DNA of 64,000 nt from Petaurus breviceps papuanus (Eukaryota; Chordata; Mammalia; Diprotodontia; Petauridae), in contig JAMXIF010001253.1 of assembly GCA_028583685.1 (NCBI GenBank), positions 28,654,158 to 28,718,157 of the forward strand, read 5' to 3'. Within the stretch, counting starts at the first letter, position 1. Each line of letters opens with the position of its first letter. Below are positions 1 through 9,596 of the stretch, piece by piece. Both the position numbers and the translations under genes were made by a program. The notes beneath the pieces are model-generated. The model ran no database searches and was not told where the DNA came from. It saw only the letters and a program-made list of their open reading frames with translations.

Positions 1-55
1 GTAGATTTGAGTTTTGGGAAGATCTAAAATCAAATTCTACTTTCAATACTAGTGT

Positions 56-220
56 TGTGACCATGGGGAAGTCTTTTAATGTTCTCAATCTTGTTTCCCC
101 ATCTGTAAAATAGGGAAAATAATGTCTGTAGAACTTATTTCATGGGGTTTACAGGAAGATTAAATAATATAAAGTTCTTTACAAACCGTAAAGTGCTGTA
201 TAAATATCTATTATTTTCAT
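56..220 (+). repeat. MIR-type SINE, 3' half
   Basis: The segment reads like the MIR 3' half: a 'CCCCATCTGTAAAATAGGG' stretch, then a run ending in 'AAAGTGCTGTATAAATATC'. It is diverged and lacks a clear tRNA-like head. This ancient SINE class is shared by all mammals and was mobilised by L2. Confidence 0.7.
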
Positions 221-261
221 AGGATCTCTGATTTAGAACCAGGGGCATTTAGAAGCCTTCT

Positions 262-590
262 TCTAACACTCCCATTTTGCTGATAAAGAAACTGAACCTT
301 TGGGACGGCTAGGTGGCTCAGTGAATAGAGCACTGGCCCAGGAATCAGGAGGACCTGAGTTCAAATATGGCCTCAGACACTTAACACTTACTAGCCGTGT
401 AACCTTGTGCAAGTCACTTAACCCCAATTACCCTGCCTTCCCCCCTCCAAAAAGCAAAGAAAGAAAGAAAAAGAAAAAAAGAAAATGAACCTTAGATAAT
501 TTAGTTACTTACCTTAGGTAGTACAAGTAGGAAGGTGAAAGAAGCAGGATTTGAATCCAGTTCTCCACTGTGCCATTCTGAATGTATCCC
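262..590 (-). repeat. MIR-type SINE (reverse), split by a younger SINE
   Basis: Both halves match MIR read backwards: a 'GATAAAGAAACTGAACC' motif on the left, then 'AGGATTTGAATCCAGTTCTC' and 'CACTGTGCCATTCTGAAT' on the right. The WSINE1-like copy at 301-485 divides it, so the MIR is the older layer. Confidence 0.65.
301..485 (+). mobile_element. WSINE1-like SINE
   Basis: A tRNA-derived head (GGCTAGGTGGCTCAGTGAAT), the GAGTTCAAAT box, the TGTGCAAGTCACTTAACCCC core and a CCTCCAAAAAGCAAAG A-rich tail are all present, so it is full length. An 8-bp target duplication, TGAACCTT, lies at 293-300 and 486-493. The tail has grown into a GAAA-rich run. The 62-codon open frame across it is not a gene. 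Confidence 0.85.
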
Positions 591-593
591 TAA

Positions 594-1750
594 CATAGTG
601 TGCCATGATTTTTCTAGCAACTTCTTGATGTTAATTTGTTTTTTCCAAGTATGCTTTCCATAGGGAGGAAAATGCACTAATCAGCAAATGAGAATACCTG
701 GTTTCCTTGGCAGGCATATTTCTCAGTTTAAATGAATACACTGGCTTATTGGCCAGTCTCTTATGAGGAGGAATCAATTCGCCAGTCTAATTGCCTCTGC
801 TTGAGCTAATGGGATCAAGCTTCTAAACCCACAAAGCTGAGACTTATGATGACTTCTAAGGGTCCAGTAAGTACTCTGGAAGGCCCAGCTTGAAGCAGCC
901 TGCCAACCTCATCCCAGTGGACAATGAATATGAGTCAGAAATGGCTCTTGTTTTGATAGCGATTTTCATTATGTGTTGAATATTGCTACTTGTTTGGTTT
1001 TTTTCCCCCAGACATGCATTTATTTATTGGATGGTTTTATTTATTAACTTGCTGCCTGAGGATGCTCCTTAGTGAAGGTCAAAATTCTTTAAAAATAAAA
1101 TCAAATATAAAAATAAACAATTCAATCACACCCTCCTTTCCCCTTTTTCTAAGTCTAAGGGTCAAATGTCAAAGTAACTCTCAGAAGCTAGTCACTTCAT
1201 TGAATGTCACTGTAAACCTAACAAAGGATTTTCTGGTCCCCTTTGCTGGCATGTACAAAGGAGAAAAATAAATAGTCTTCCTTCCTTCAGGCTACCACTG
1301 AAAACCAGAGCTTGTCCCTGAGATCGAAGCTTTCTGCACCTATGCACCACCTCCTGTTGCTGTTGCCTGTAGGATGGAGCTTTCTATAGCTATGCCCTTA
1401 TCATTCCACCTTAGACTCAGCTGTCATCACCTCCCAGTTCTGGGTCTAATCAGTATTTTGACACAGTCTCCCAGGAGAGAGCCCTGCCATGCACATGGGG
1501 ATATTGGTGATTGGACAAGTAGAATTCTTGCCGATGAAGCAATCTTAGACTGATGGCCTGATATCTCACTGTAAGCTTCTGGAAAAAGGAACAGTAGGTG
1601 CTGGAAGGAAGCCATCAGAAATAGGAATTGAGGTAATCTTCTCCAGCAAAAGTCCTTGGAAAAAAAAGGCGAATCAAAGGCAAAATGATAAAGCATGGCA
1701 GATTTTTCAAATTTGTCCATACCCCCCCCCAACTTTGTAGAAAGGATTTT
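594..1750. other. Single-copy-looking DNA, no gene seen
   Basis: I recognise no interspersed repeat and no exon. The part at about 620-980 has no low-complexity runs and holds short AT-rich words of homeodomain-site type (for example GTCTAATTGCC), which makes it a candidate conserved non-coding stretch. The small open frames at 990-1271 (+) and 1427-1801 (-) resemble no protein family known to me. Confidence 0.4.
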
Positions 1751-1751
1751 T

Positions 1752-1950
1752 GTTGTAGTGAAAAGAGTCTTGGAGATGGGAGAACTGTGTTTGAATTTCA
1801 ACCCTGACAGTTATTGGCTATGTGACTGCAGTCAAGTTACTTAATCTCACTAAACTTTGGTTTTTTCATTTTTAAAATAGGGGTGATAATACTTGTACTA
1901 ATTACTTCACAAGGCTTATGTGAACCTTTTACTAGGATTATTCTTATAAG
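1752..1950 (+). repeat. MIR-type SINE
   Basis: A head like 'AGTGAAAAGAGTCTTGGAGA' is followed by a degenerate core 'GGCTATGTGACTGCAGTCAAG' and a 3' part with 'AAAATAGGGGTGATAAT'. The whole MIR order is present but strongly diverged. Confidence 0.7.
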
Positions 1951-1960
1951 CCTGTCCAGA

Positions 1961-2055
1961 GTCATCATTGTCACCATCATCATTACCACCACTATCATCA
2001 TCAATCATCATCATAACCACCACCACCACCACCACCACCATCATCATCAGTCATA
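1961..2055. repeat. (CAT)n/(CCA)n trinucleotide microsatellite
   Basis: Imperfect CAT repeats grade into an uninterrupted block of CCA repeats around 2017-2040 and return to CAT. It sits between two MIR copies. The reading as His or Pro codons is not supported by any surrounding coding frame. Confidence 0.9.
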
Positions 2056-2064
2056 GTTTAAGAC

Positions 2065-2265
2065 AATGGTATGGTGTTGTAGAAAGAACGGGAGATTTGG
2101 GATAAAAAGACCTGATTTTAAGTTTTGGCTCTGACATACTTAGGCAAGTCAGTTTCCTCATCAGCAAAATGGAGTTGATACCATTAGTATTATCTGCTTT
2201 ACCAGAGGTATTGTGAAGATCAGACAAGATCTTATATACAAATATAAATTCTTTTTGTTAGGTTG
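2065..2265 (+). repeat. MIR-type SINE
   Basis: The order 'GTATGGTGTTGTAGAAAGAA', 'GACCTGATTTTAAG', 'AGGCAAGTCAGTTTCCTCAT' and 'GCAAAATGGAGTTGATACC' follows MIR from head to 3' end. It is diverged and has a small deletion in the core. Confidence 0.65.
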
Positions 2266-2349
2266 GTGTTTTGTAGCCAAAATCTACCTGCATAGATAAT
2301 AATTGCTATTCACCATTTAGAATGTAAAATTGTGAATAGCAATTATTTA

Positions 2350-2436
2350 ATTGTTGTGCTTATATCCTCATACCCAGCAAAGTGCCTGGCACATGATAGA
2401 AACTTAACAAGTACTTGTTCGTTGACTGATTGATCT
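2350..2436 (+). repeat. L2 (or MIR) 3' tail
   Basis: The motif 'CAAAGTGCCTGGCACATGAT' followed by 'AAGTACTTGTTCGTTGACTG' is the 3' end shared by L2 and its SINEs. Only the last 85 or so bases remain. Confidence 0.6.
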
Positions 2437-2489
2437 TGGAACATGGAGAAAAATTACACACAGTGTTTGGAGGCTATGAATTATAATTA

Positions 2490-2770
2490 TGGAATCTTAG
2501 AGTTGGAAGGGAACTTAGAAGTTATCTAGTTTAATCTCCTATCCAACATAGGAATCTCTCCTACAGCATTTCTCCTGGATGGTTATCAGTCTTTTGCTTC
2601 ATTACCTCTAGTGATCGGAAATTCACCATCTCTCTGGCAACTATTGGAAAGCTCTATTTATTAGAATACTTTTCCTTACGTTAAGATGAAATCTGCCTTT
2701 GGTTTTGGTCCAGCCTTTCAGGGGAGCATAGAACACAAGACACCTCTGATCTCCCTTTCCCATAAAAACC
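2490..2770 (-). mobile_element. L3/CR1 LINE 3' UTR fragment (reverse)
   Basis: Read on this strand it begins 'GAATCTTAGAGTTGGAAGGG', then 'TTATCTAGTTTAATCTCC', and later 'CTATTGGAAAGCTCTATTTA' and 'TTACGTTAAGATGAAATCTG'. That order is the reverse complement of the CR1-clade (L3) 3' UTR. No reverse transcriptase part is present, and it is an old molecular fossil. Confidence 0.75.
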
Positions 2771-2774
2771 TTTA

Positions 2775-3210
2775 AATATTTTAATTTATTTCAATTCAAC
2801 AAGTATGTATTAAGTGCTTATTTTGTGTTGAGCTTGTGCTGAGGAAATACAAAGACTAGCTATGCCACGATCACTTCTCTTAACCGTGCTTAAATTTTAG
2901 TAACCAGTCAGTCAACACTTATTAAGCATCTATTATGTGGCAGGCACTGTGCTAAATGCTGGAGATACAAAAAGAAGCAAAAGACAGTCCTTGCCCTCAA
3001 GGAGCTTATAATATAATGGGGGAGACAACACGCGAGCAAATATATGCAAAGCAAGCTAAATACAGGATATACAGGAAATAATTAACAGACCAAGGCACTA
3101 GAACCAAGAGGGGTTGAGAAAGGCTTCCTTTCTAAGATAGGATTTTAGTTGAGACTTAAGAGAAGCCTGAGAAGTCAGTAGGTAGAACTAAGGAGGGAGA
3201 GTTAGTTATC
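2775..3210 (-). mobile_element. L2 LINE 3' fragments (reverse)
   Basis: Two starts are visible: a diverged 'AAGTATGTATTAAGTGCTTA' at about 2800, and a better copy from about 2905 with 'CACTTATTAAGCATCTATTA', 'GGCACTGTGCTAAATGCTGG' and 'GACAGTCCTTGCCCTCAAGG'. The second continues through 'GGGGGAGACAACACGCGAGC' to the 'AAGCCTGAGAAGTCAGTAGG' region. This is the reverse of the marsupial L2 3' UTR. Confidence 0.8.
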
Positions 3211-3274
3211 TACCTACATCCATAGGTATATAACTGTAATACAAAATAATATAGAAAACATATATCATTATTTA

Positions 3275-3640
3275 GGTGCCACACAGAGTGCCATGTGAGA
3301 GGGGAGGTCATTGCTAATAAAGAGGACCAGGGAAGGTTTCATGAAGGAGATAGCATTTGAGTTGGGCTTTAAAAGCATTCTTGGTAGAACGTTGTAGGCC
3401 TAGGGCACAGAAAGAGTAAAAATACAGGGGTAGAAAAGCACAGACATTGTTCAGGTAACAGAGTTGGCCATGAAGATGAAGTCGGAAACAGTGTGACTCC
3501 AGATTTTGGAGGGTTTTGAAGGTCTGGGAAGGAAAGGAGCTTGGGACTTTACACCCTAAGCAATAGAGAGCAAGGAAAGATTTTTGAGCAGAAGAGTAAC
3601 TTAATCGTATTTGTGTATAAGGAAAGAAGTTGTCATATTT
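3275..3640 (-). mobile_element. L2 LINE fragment (reverse), older copy
   Basis: Phrases such as 'GGAAGGTTTCATGAAGGAGA', 'TTTGAGTTGGGCTTTAAAAG' and 'GGAGGGTTTTGAAGGTCTGG' follow the order of the reversed L2 3' region. It lies just beyond the previous L2 piece but overlaps it in consensus position, so it is probably a separate insertion. Confidence 0.6.
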
Positions 3641-3659
3641 GAAATGTGTGTTTGGTTGT

Positions 3660-3705
3660 ACAGTGTCTGGCCCTTAATAAATGTTTATTAATTGATTATT
3701 GGTTT
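3660..3705 (+). repeat. L2 3' tail
   Basis: The short tail 'CAGTGTCTGGCCCTTAATAA' followed by 'ATGTTTATTAATTGATTATT' is the terminal part of L2, about 45 bases long. It points opposite to the neighbouring L2 pieces. Confidence 0.6.
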
Positions 3706-3799
3706 TAGGGTACAAGGAGATGTACAAAGATGTTTATAAATGTTTATGTTTTGCAGGCTGTGTACCCATTTCCTGTCAAAAGGTACAAAAGGACTCTTA

Positions 3800-3985
3800 C
3801 ATGATTCATGCATATTGGAGGCAGACTTGAATTCAAATACTGGCTTGGCCACTTCCTATTTGTGTGACTTGGAGAAAATCATTTTGCTTTTCTGGGTCCT
3901 GTTTTTTTCATCTGTAAAATAAGGGTGTTGGACCAGACGACTGCTAAGGTTTCTTCCAGCTTTAGATCTATGGGACTTCTAAACT
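3800..3985 (+). repeat. MIR3-type SINE
   Basis: It holds a head with 'GACTTGAATTCAAATACTGG', a core 'TTTGTGTGACTTGGAGAAAA' and the diagnostic 3' part 'AAGGGTGTTGGACCAGACGA' and 'TTCTTCCAGCTTTAGATCTA', shared with the L3/CR1 3' end. Confidence 0.75.
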
Positions 3986-3989
3986 ATTG

Positions 3990-5010
3990 GAATCTATTTC
4001 AAATAACAGAGTTGACTATTAGAAAACCTGAATTATTTCCCATTTTGTTTTAAGACAAAACCACAAGTTATACTTGAATTGTATCTGGATACACTTTAGC
4101 CATTTACCCAAACAAACCAATTTCTTCTAAAGTTACAGTCCTGAACAATAAAACATAACATGCCAAGCAGTAGAGTTAAAACAGAGAAATTTGGTTAACA
4201 AAAATTTATTTTTACCTTTATTTGGATATACCATGGGCCATATCATATTTTTTTAGGGACCATATTAGCCCCCTGCCAAAGCATCTGGATTTTGCTATAT
4301 GTGGTTATAACACAGTCATGGTTATTACATAAGCATTAAGCTTGTCCTTTAGCAAAATAAGTTTATAAATAGGCCCCACTGCTTCTAGATATGCACACAC
4401 AGATATACATTAAGCTTTATAGCACACAATTTTCATTAAGGCTTTTCATTAATATTGGTTGGTGTTAGCACTTAACCACTGTTTGGTCAGCCATTCTAGA
4501 AATGGATATATTTTGGTGCCTGTAATATTAGCTTGTGCTTTTATCCTGTTTGGTCTGGAGAGGTCAGACTCCTGGCAAGAGAACACCCTGGCACAATTAA
4601 CCAGCAGGTGGGGCAGTGGCAGCATCTGTCACACAGCTTAGGCTGATGGTTAGCTAGAAGGTGAGTGACAGCTAGGTAGAAGGCCACTGGGGTTGGGTGA
4701 TAGATAGGGAATAGATAAAAGTGAGTTGGCAAATGATTAGCTATGTGTGTGTAGATGAATGTGCATGTGTATGCGTCTGCATGTATGTTGTAGGTTCTAT
4801 CACTAAGGAGGGTTGTGAGTGGTATGAAGACTGAGAATAAGTTAGGGCAGAATCCTTGTAGAAGGTTTATTGATGCAAAAGTGAATGGTATTTTTTTAAA
4901 CTTTGTGGCAGAAAGGAGAGAAACCCAATTATCCTGGTGATGGGTAGTATAGCATCAGAGGCAGAGATGGGAAGAAGGGTATTCCAGGTCGGCAGCCACT
5001 GAGAACTCAG
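3990..5010. other. Single-copy-looking DNA
   Basis: I see no clear repeat apart from a degenerate TG-rich run at about 4741-4795. Two overlapping short open frames at 4459-4732 on opposite strands look like chance. No splice-bounded exon is recognisable. Confidence 0.4.
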
Positions 5011-5120
5011 CACAATCACAGAATCTCAGATTTGGAAGACACCTCAAAGTCTATCTAGTCAGGAAGTGTCAGCACATAGCCCAAGGACCATAAGTGGCCC
5101 ATAACACTCCTGAATGTGCC

Positions 5121-5384
5121 ATTGTTGTTGTTCACTTATTTTCAGACTTTCAGTCTCGTTTGACTGTTCGTGACTCCATTTGGGGTTTTCTTGGCAAAGA
5201 TACTGGAGTGGTTTGCCATTTCCTTCTCCAGCTCATTTTGTAGATGGTGAACGGAGGCATAAAGGAATAAGGGGCTTGCCCAAGGTCACACAGCTAGTAA
5301 GTATTCGAGGCCAGATTTGAACTAGGGGTGAGTTTTCTTGACTCCAGGCCTTGCACTCTATCTACTTTGCCGCCTAACTTCCTC
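5121..5384 (-). mobile_element. Mar1-like SINE (reverse)
   Basis: Read here it runs 'TTGTTGTTGTTCACTTATTT', 'ATTTGGGGTTTTCTTGGCAA', 'AGATACTGGAGTGGTTTGCC', 'GGTCACACAGCTAGTAAGTA' and ends in the reversed tRNA-like head 'CCGCCTAACTTCC'. It is near full length (264 bp) and lies inside the hAT element. Confidence 0.9.
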
Positions 5385-5469
5385 AAATATGGCATGAACT
5401 GGATTAAAATATAATCCTATCTCATTTTAATGTGTTACCATATTAATAAAAATTATATATGTATATATT

Positions 5470-6682
5470 TGTGATAGTAATGGCAATTAAAGATTCCCCT
5501 GTATTGGCTTGGTTTTCAAATTGATTGTGTTAAAACCCAGAGTTTGTTAATCCCACCTGTGGGATGGGCTTGTTGATGTGAAAAGAAAGTCCTGAATTGG
5601 GAGGAGCTGGTGATGTAGATTTGGAGAGACACAAGAGAGAGGCGGAAGATCTTTTTTGGAAGCAGCACCTCGTGGAGAGAGAGAGGCTAAGAGGATTGCT
5701 GGTGGCTGCTTTGAATTGCCCTGGACTTTTGAGACCTGCCCCCTGAGCTGCCAAGGACTGAGGAGACATGGCTGTTTTGCTGGTACTTTGTCTGTCTGTT
5801 TTGATGTTATTTTGCCAGATTTGTCCACTGGTGAAAGACTGTCCTGTTGAAGAAGTCCTGGAACCTGGCATTTGGTTAAGAAGGCCTGAGACTGTCCTGC
5901 AGACAGAGAGTGAATACTGTCCACTGGTGAGGGACAGTACTGTTGTTGCAGGGGTCTGGAGACTGTCCGGCAGACAGAATGAATACTGTCCACTGGTGAA
6001 GGACAGTGCTGTTGTTGCAGGGGTCTGGGAGCCTTTCTGTTGGTACAGAAGCCCTGAAGAAGGATTTTCTTGTTGTATGTTTACAGAAATCCTGGGAGAG
6101 GGCTTTGCTAATGTGTTCAGGGGTTCTAGGACTGTTCTACAGACAGAGGATAAATTCATGAAGGGACTGGCAATGTATCTTATGGCCTTGCTAAGCCTTG
6201 TCTCCCCAGGAACTAAGATTGCTGAGAACTTGCCTCATGTCAAGATGAAGAAAAGACCTCCATTTGGGTATTAAGTGCTGTGTTTAAACTTGATGTAACT
6301 CTGGGGTAGATTCAATTGTGATCCAGGGGTGGGGAACTTTTGACCTTTTTGTGTTCTATGGTTGAGCAAATGAATGTATTTTACTTATGTTTGGAAACTA
6401 ATCTCCATTTGAGAAGAGGGGCTTTGTGGTGGACTTAATTAAGGTATAGCCTAGGGGTGGAGAAGTATTTAGAACAGAGACTTTGTAATTGATTGAATGA
6501 TTGGAAGGTCCTGGGGTGGGGTAGTACTTGGAGATTATTTAATCATACTTAGTAAATACTGTATTTTGAATGATGTCATGTTTTGATTTTCTCTGTTCTT
6601 AGTTTGTCACTGAATAAAATAGAGAGCACCTATGCTGGTATTTTGAACCTGGGAAGTTGCCTTCTTTTGGCATTACATTACA
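5470..6682. mobile_element. Candidate solo LTR of an endogenous retrovirus-like element
   Basis: The 1213-bp block begins TGTGATAG, ends CATTACA, and is bounded by the 5-bp repeat ATATT at 5465-5469 and 6683-6687. It interrupts the hAT element at 5060-6815. A GAATAAAAT poly(A)-type signal lies at about 6612, and the interior has tandem repeats of about 71 bp. Five-base duplications are typical of the ERV-L/MaLR class, so that class is suggested, not shown. No internal viral genes are present. It is an old fossil, younger than its hAT host. Confidence 0.45.
5888..6028. repeat. Two tandem copies of a 71-bp unit
   Basis: The unit starting GAGACTGTCC and ending GGGGTCTG occurs at 5888-5958 and again at 5959-6028 with only a handful of differences. 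Weaker partial copies lie at about 5820-5860 and 6118-6150. Tandem blocks like this are common in LTR U3 regions, which fits the enclosing candidate LTR. Confidence 0.8.
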
Positions 6683-6924
6683 ATATTGTATGTGTGTATC
6701 TGTATATGTTCATACATATATCTAAATATGTATGGTTTTCTAAGTCAATAGGAAGCTTACTGGGCTCATTTGTGGTTTAGTGGCTCTTTTTTCTAACCGA
6801 GTTTTGACCCCACTGATCTAGTCCAACCCATATTGGAACAAAGATGTCCTATACACATAACGAATAAATGGTCATCTAGTCTTCACTTGAACACATAGTA
6901 GGGACAAAGACAGATATCTTTAAA

Positions 6925-7324
6925 AATGTGATCCCACTAGATCAATACTTTTAAATATGCTTTTTACAAGTGCACATATTCTTAATGCCAAGAATCTGAG
7001 CTTGGTGACATATCTGCATTTGTTTCTTAATAAATCAAATTACATGGGTGACAATGAAGTCTCAAAGCCTCTGGTAGACAATAAAATTTTCAAACATAGT
7101 GGGATGCCATTTTAAAACCTTAACTCAGGGGAGACACATAGATTTGACTCTCAGGAAAAGAACCTTAGAAAGGCATCTGGCCATGTACTGGGGAGAATTG
7201 TACTAAGTAAGAATAAGTAGCTCTTAATTTGCATGGTGACAATAGGTGGCATTAGAAATGACATGTAAACTGATCCAAAATAATCTGGTTGGAAAATTTG
7301 GAGATCTCCCATCTGAGCATCTGA
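6925..7324. other. Single-copy-looking DNA
   Basis: This 400-bp stretch between the L3 remnant and L2 shows no repeat I can name and no exon. Confidence 0.35.
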
Positions 7325-8085
7325 CCATCAATGGTCTCTGTGGCTCAAGTCTCTCCCCCTTTCCACTTTATCTTATACATTGCTGTCAAGATAATTTTCC
7401 TTAAAAATGCAGCCCTGACCATGTGACTCCCCTCCTCCCCCTCCTCAACCAACTGCAGTGGCTTCCTATGGCCCTTAGGTAATATTAATTTCTTGGTTTG
7501 GCTCTTAAAACCCTATATACACCACTGGCCCCCAACTTGTCTTTCCAGCATCATTGGACATAAACTACTTCTTCTCCCTCACTCTATGATATAGCCAAAC
7601 TGGACTTCTTTTTGTTTCTCATACATAACACTCCTTGACCTGTCTCCTTACCTTTGTATCAACTATTCCCCATGCCTGGAAATCACTCCCTTTTCCCCTC
7701 CTACTTATAAAGTCCTTCTCTTCCTTTAAGATATAGCTTAAGCACTACTTTCTGCATGAAACCTTTCCTAATTCTCCCAACTACTTGGGTCCTCTGTCCC
7801 AAACTCCCTTGCATTTATCTGCTTTGTATATTTATATTTGTATTTATAATTTTGTATATCATTGTATATTTTGAATATATTAGTATACTATTATATGTAT
7901 ATATTTTGTATATGTATATATATAAACATTATATATTTATACTATACATTATTATAAGTACTTTTTGTCCCTGACACTAGAATGTGGATTCATCAGATTT
8001 TTTTTTCATTTCTATTTGTATACCCAGATAGTTTCTAACACATAATAGGTGCTTAATAAATATTTGCTGATTGATTTGATTGACT
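7325..8085 (+). mobile_element. L2 LINE 3' end
   Basis: It follows the L2 order: 'GCCCTGACCATGTGACTCCC', 'TGCAGTGGCTTCCTATGGCC', 'CCCATGCCTGGAAATCACTC', then the tail 'CACATAATAGGTGCTTAATA' to about 8085. The block begins downstream of the reverse transcriptase catalytic domain and is too damaged to encode anything. An AT-rich expansion lies at about 7840-7960. Confidence 0.85.
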
Positions 8086-8124
8086 GTGGCCAAGTTGCGC
8101 TCTAGTGACATAAGGTTATGCCTA

Positions 8125-8530
8125 CTATTGGTAACTCTCTTTTGGGGCCTCTTCTCTCCTCCCTCTACTACATACTCTCTTCTGGTGACCTCATCAGCTC
8201 TAATAGGTTCACCTATCACTTTTATGCTGATAAACCCTAGGTAAATCTAGTACCTTTCTTCTGAGCTCCAGTCCCACATCTCCATTTTCCTGTTGGACAG
8301 ATACATCTGGATATCCTATAGACACCTCAAATTCAATATGTCCCAAAACAAACTCATTATTTTTCTCCTAACCCATCCCTCCTTCTAACTTCCCCATTTC
8401 TGTTAATGACCCTTCAAATCCTTCTAGTCTCCTATGTTCCCAACCTTGAGGTCATTCTTGACTCTACAGTCTTCCTCACCAGTCCCCTCCCCATCCCATC
8501 AACTGCCAATTCTTGTCCACTGTACCTCTG
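8125..8530 (+). pseudogene. L2 LINE reverse transcriptase remnant, cut by the assembly gap
   Basis: The sense frame gives G-D-L-I-S-S-N-R-F-T-Y-H-F-Y-A-D-K, aligned by eye to the L2 reverse transcriptase around its YADD catalytic box, here YADK with a stop two codons later. It continues through 'ATTCAATATGTCCCAAAACA' (the NMSKTEL region of L2) and stops at the run of N. It is a dead, 5'-truncated copy separate from the L2 just upstream. Confidence 0.7.
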
Positions 8531-8540
8531 NNNNNNNNNN
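8531..8540. other. Assembly gap (10 N)
   Basis: Ten consecutive N bases. The L2 sequence on the left does not continue on the right, so the real gap size is unknown. The 71-codon open frame drawn across it at 8406-8621 is meaningless. Confidence 0.98.
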
Positions 8541-9430
8541 TATTCAAAAGAGGAGGCCCTTGTCAATTCAGGGTCAGGTGGTGAATCAGTTCTAGGGCTG
8601 GGAAGGATACCCTACATGTGACTGTCCAATTGGGGCAGACTCTCCCTGGGTCCCTCCCTGTATCTCTGATTTTGCAAGGCCTGTGTGGCTCCATTGAGTC
8701 TTTGTGCTGACATTCAGCAAAAGCTCTCACCACCTACATCGTCTCCCTTTAGAGCCACAGTGTATTCTTGCCAACCTAACGAACAAGATGAGGAGATAAA
8801 GATTTATTACCCTTGAGTAGGGCAGCCTTTGTGGCTTCAGAAATGTTGGTAATACTCCTTTGTTTGCCTCAGGAGCTCCCACCACCCTGCCTCCAATAAG
8901 CCAGTTTGTTCTCAGAGAGTAATCTAGTGAGTCCTGAGAGGGAGAAACATTAGCAAACCTCAGCAGCTTAGTGAGGAGTGTGCCCACTTACAAAACAGCC
9001 AACGACTTCCAGGTAGTAGGTTGAGAAATATTTCTATGGATGGGGTAAGAGGGAGCGAGAAGTTTGATGGTCAGAAGGAAAAGAGAAATAATGGAAGCTG
9101 GGCCATTTCTTTAAATAATCATGCTCTTCTCTCTCTCTGACTTGATCTTTAACCTTGACCTAATTGCTTTTACTCTTAGGACTTCAGTTTTCCCATCCGT
9201 GAAACAGAAGGTAGATATTTCATATGGGGACATTCCTGTTCCATAGGGATTTTGCCTCAAATGCCATGTAAAACATCAATTGGTTCATACTGATCTTTCA
9301 GGAAAGTAGGATTCTTTTTTTACTTAAATAATACAGGCTGGGGGAATAAAAACCCAAATGCTTTGATTTCTGTATGAAGCTGTCCTTCAACCCCTCTTGT
9401 GTACTAAGGAGCATAGGATATGTAAGACAG
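8541..9430. other. Single-copy-looking DNA right of the gap
   Basis: No interspersed repeat is obvious, apart from a weak MIR-like 'CAGTTTTCCCATCCGTGAAA' at about 9185. No exon is recognised. An 86-codon frame on the reverse strand at 8727-8987 has no familiar features. Confidence 0.35.
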
Positions 9431-9435
9431 GACCT

Positions 9436-9535
9436 AATAATAACTCACACTTTTTTTTAATAGAACTTTCAGATTTTTAAAACCCTCTCCTCCAAAAAGC
9501 CTTGTGAAGTAGGTAATAAAAGTATTCTTATGGAT
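9436..9535 (-). repeat. MIR-type SINE fragment (reverse)
   Basis: The start 'AATAATAACTCACAC', then 'AGCCTTGTGAAGTAGGTAAT', follows the reversed MIR-type consensus. Only its 3' part is left. Confidence 0.5.
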
Positions 9536-9596
9536 CTATTCACTATTCCCTATGACTCCTCAGATAAAAACTCCCTTCCTTGGCTAATACTTCCAT

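Larger units (their letters stand above)
5060..6815. mobile_element. hAT-type non-autonomous DNA transposon, itself interrupted
   Basis: An 8-bp duplication, ATCTAGTC, sits at 5053-5060 and 6816-6823, the size expected for hAT. The right end is 'CGAGTTTTGACCCCACTG' and the interior holds 'ATGGTTTTCTAAGTCAATAG' and 'TTTGTGGTTTAGTGGCTC', which I recall from a marsupial short hAT family. Without insertions it would be roughly 280 bp. It carries the SINE at 5121-5384 and the LTR-like block at 5470-6682. No transposase is present. Confidence 0.65.
5014..6920 (-). mobile_element. L3/CR1 3' UTR fragment split by a nested hAT cluster
   Basis: The left piece (5014-5060) reads 'CAGAATCTCAGATTTGGAAG' and stops at ATCTAGTC. 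The right piece (6816 to about 6920) restarts with ATCTAGTCCAACCC and continues 'CTTCACTTGAACACATAG', the next part of the reversed L3 3' UTR. The 1.75 kb between them is younger inserted DNA described in the next entries. Confidence 0.75.

Noticed and set aside
301-485. tRNA-like heads of the SINEs as tRNA genes
   Set aside because: GGTGGCGCAGTGG and GAGTTCAAAT resemble A and B boxes, but they belong to complete SINEs with tails and target duplications; no cloverleaf with intact arms is seen.
1961-2055. CAT/CCA run as a possible His- or Pro-rich coding repeat
   Set aside because: It sits between two MIR copies with no open frame of useful length; it is a microsatellite.
5888-6028. Tandem units considered as a CRISPR-like array
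   Set aside because: Units are contiguous without spacers, only about two full copies, and the DNA is clearly mammalian.
5530-6274. Long open frames on both strands (209, 168 and 148 codons)
   Set aside because: They lie inside the LTR-like block with its tandem repeats, oppose each other, and show no host protein domain. They are not listed as genes.
7845-7965. AT-rich tract considered as an origin or matrix-attachment site
   Set aside because: It lies inside an L2 3' UTR and looks like simple-sequence growth; nothing else supports a role.
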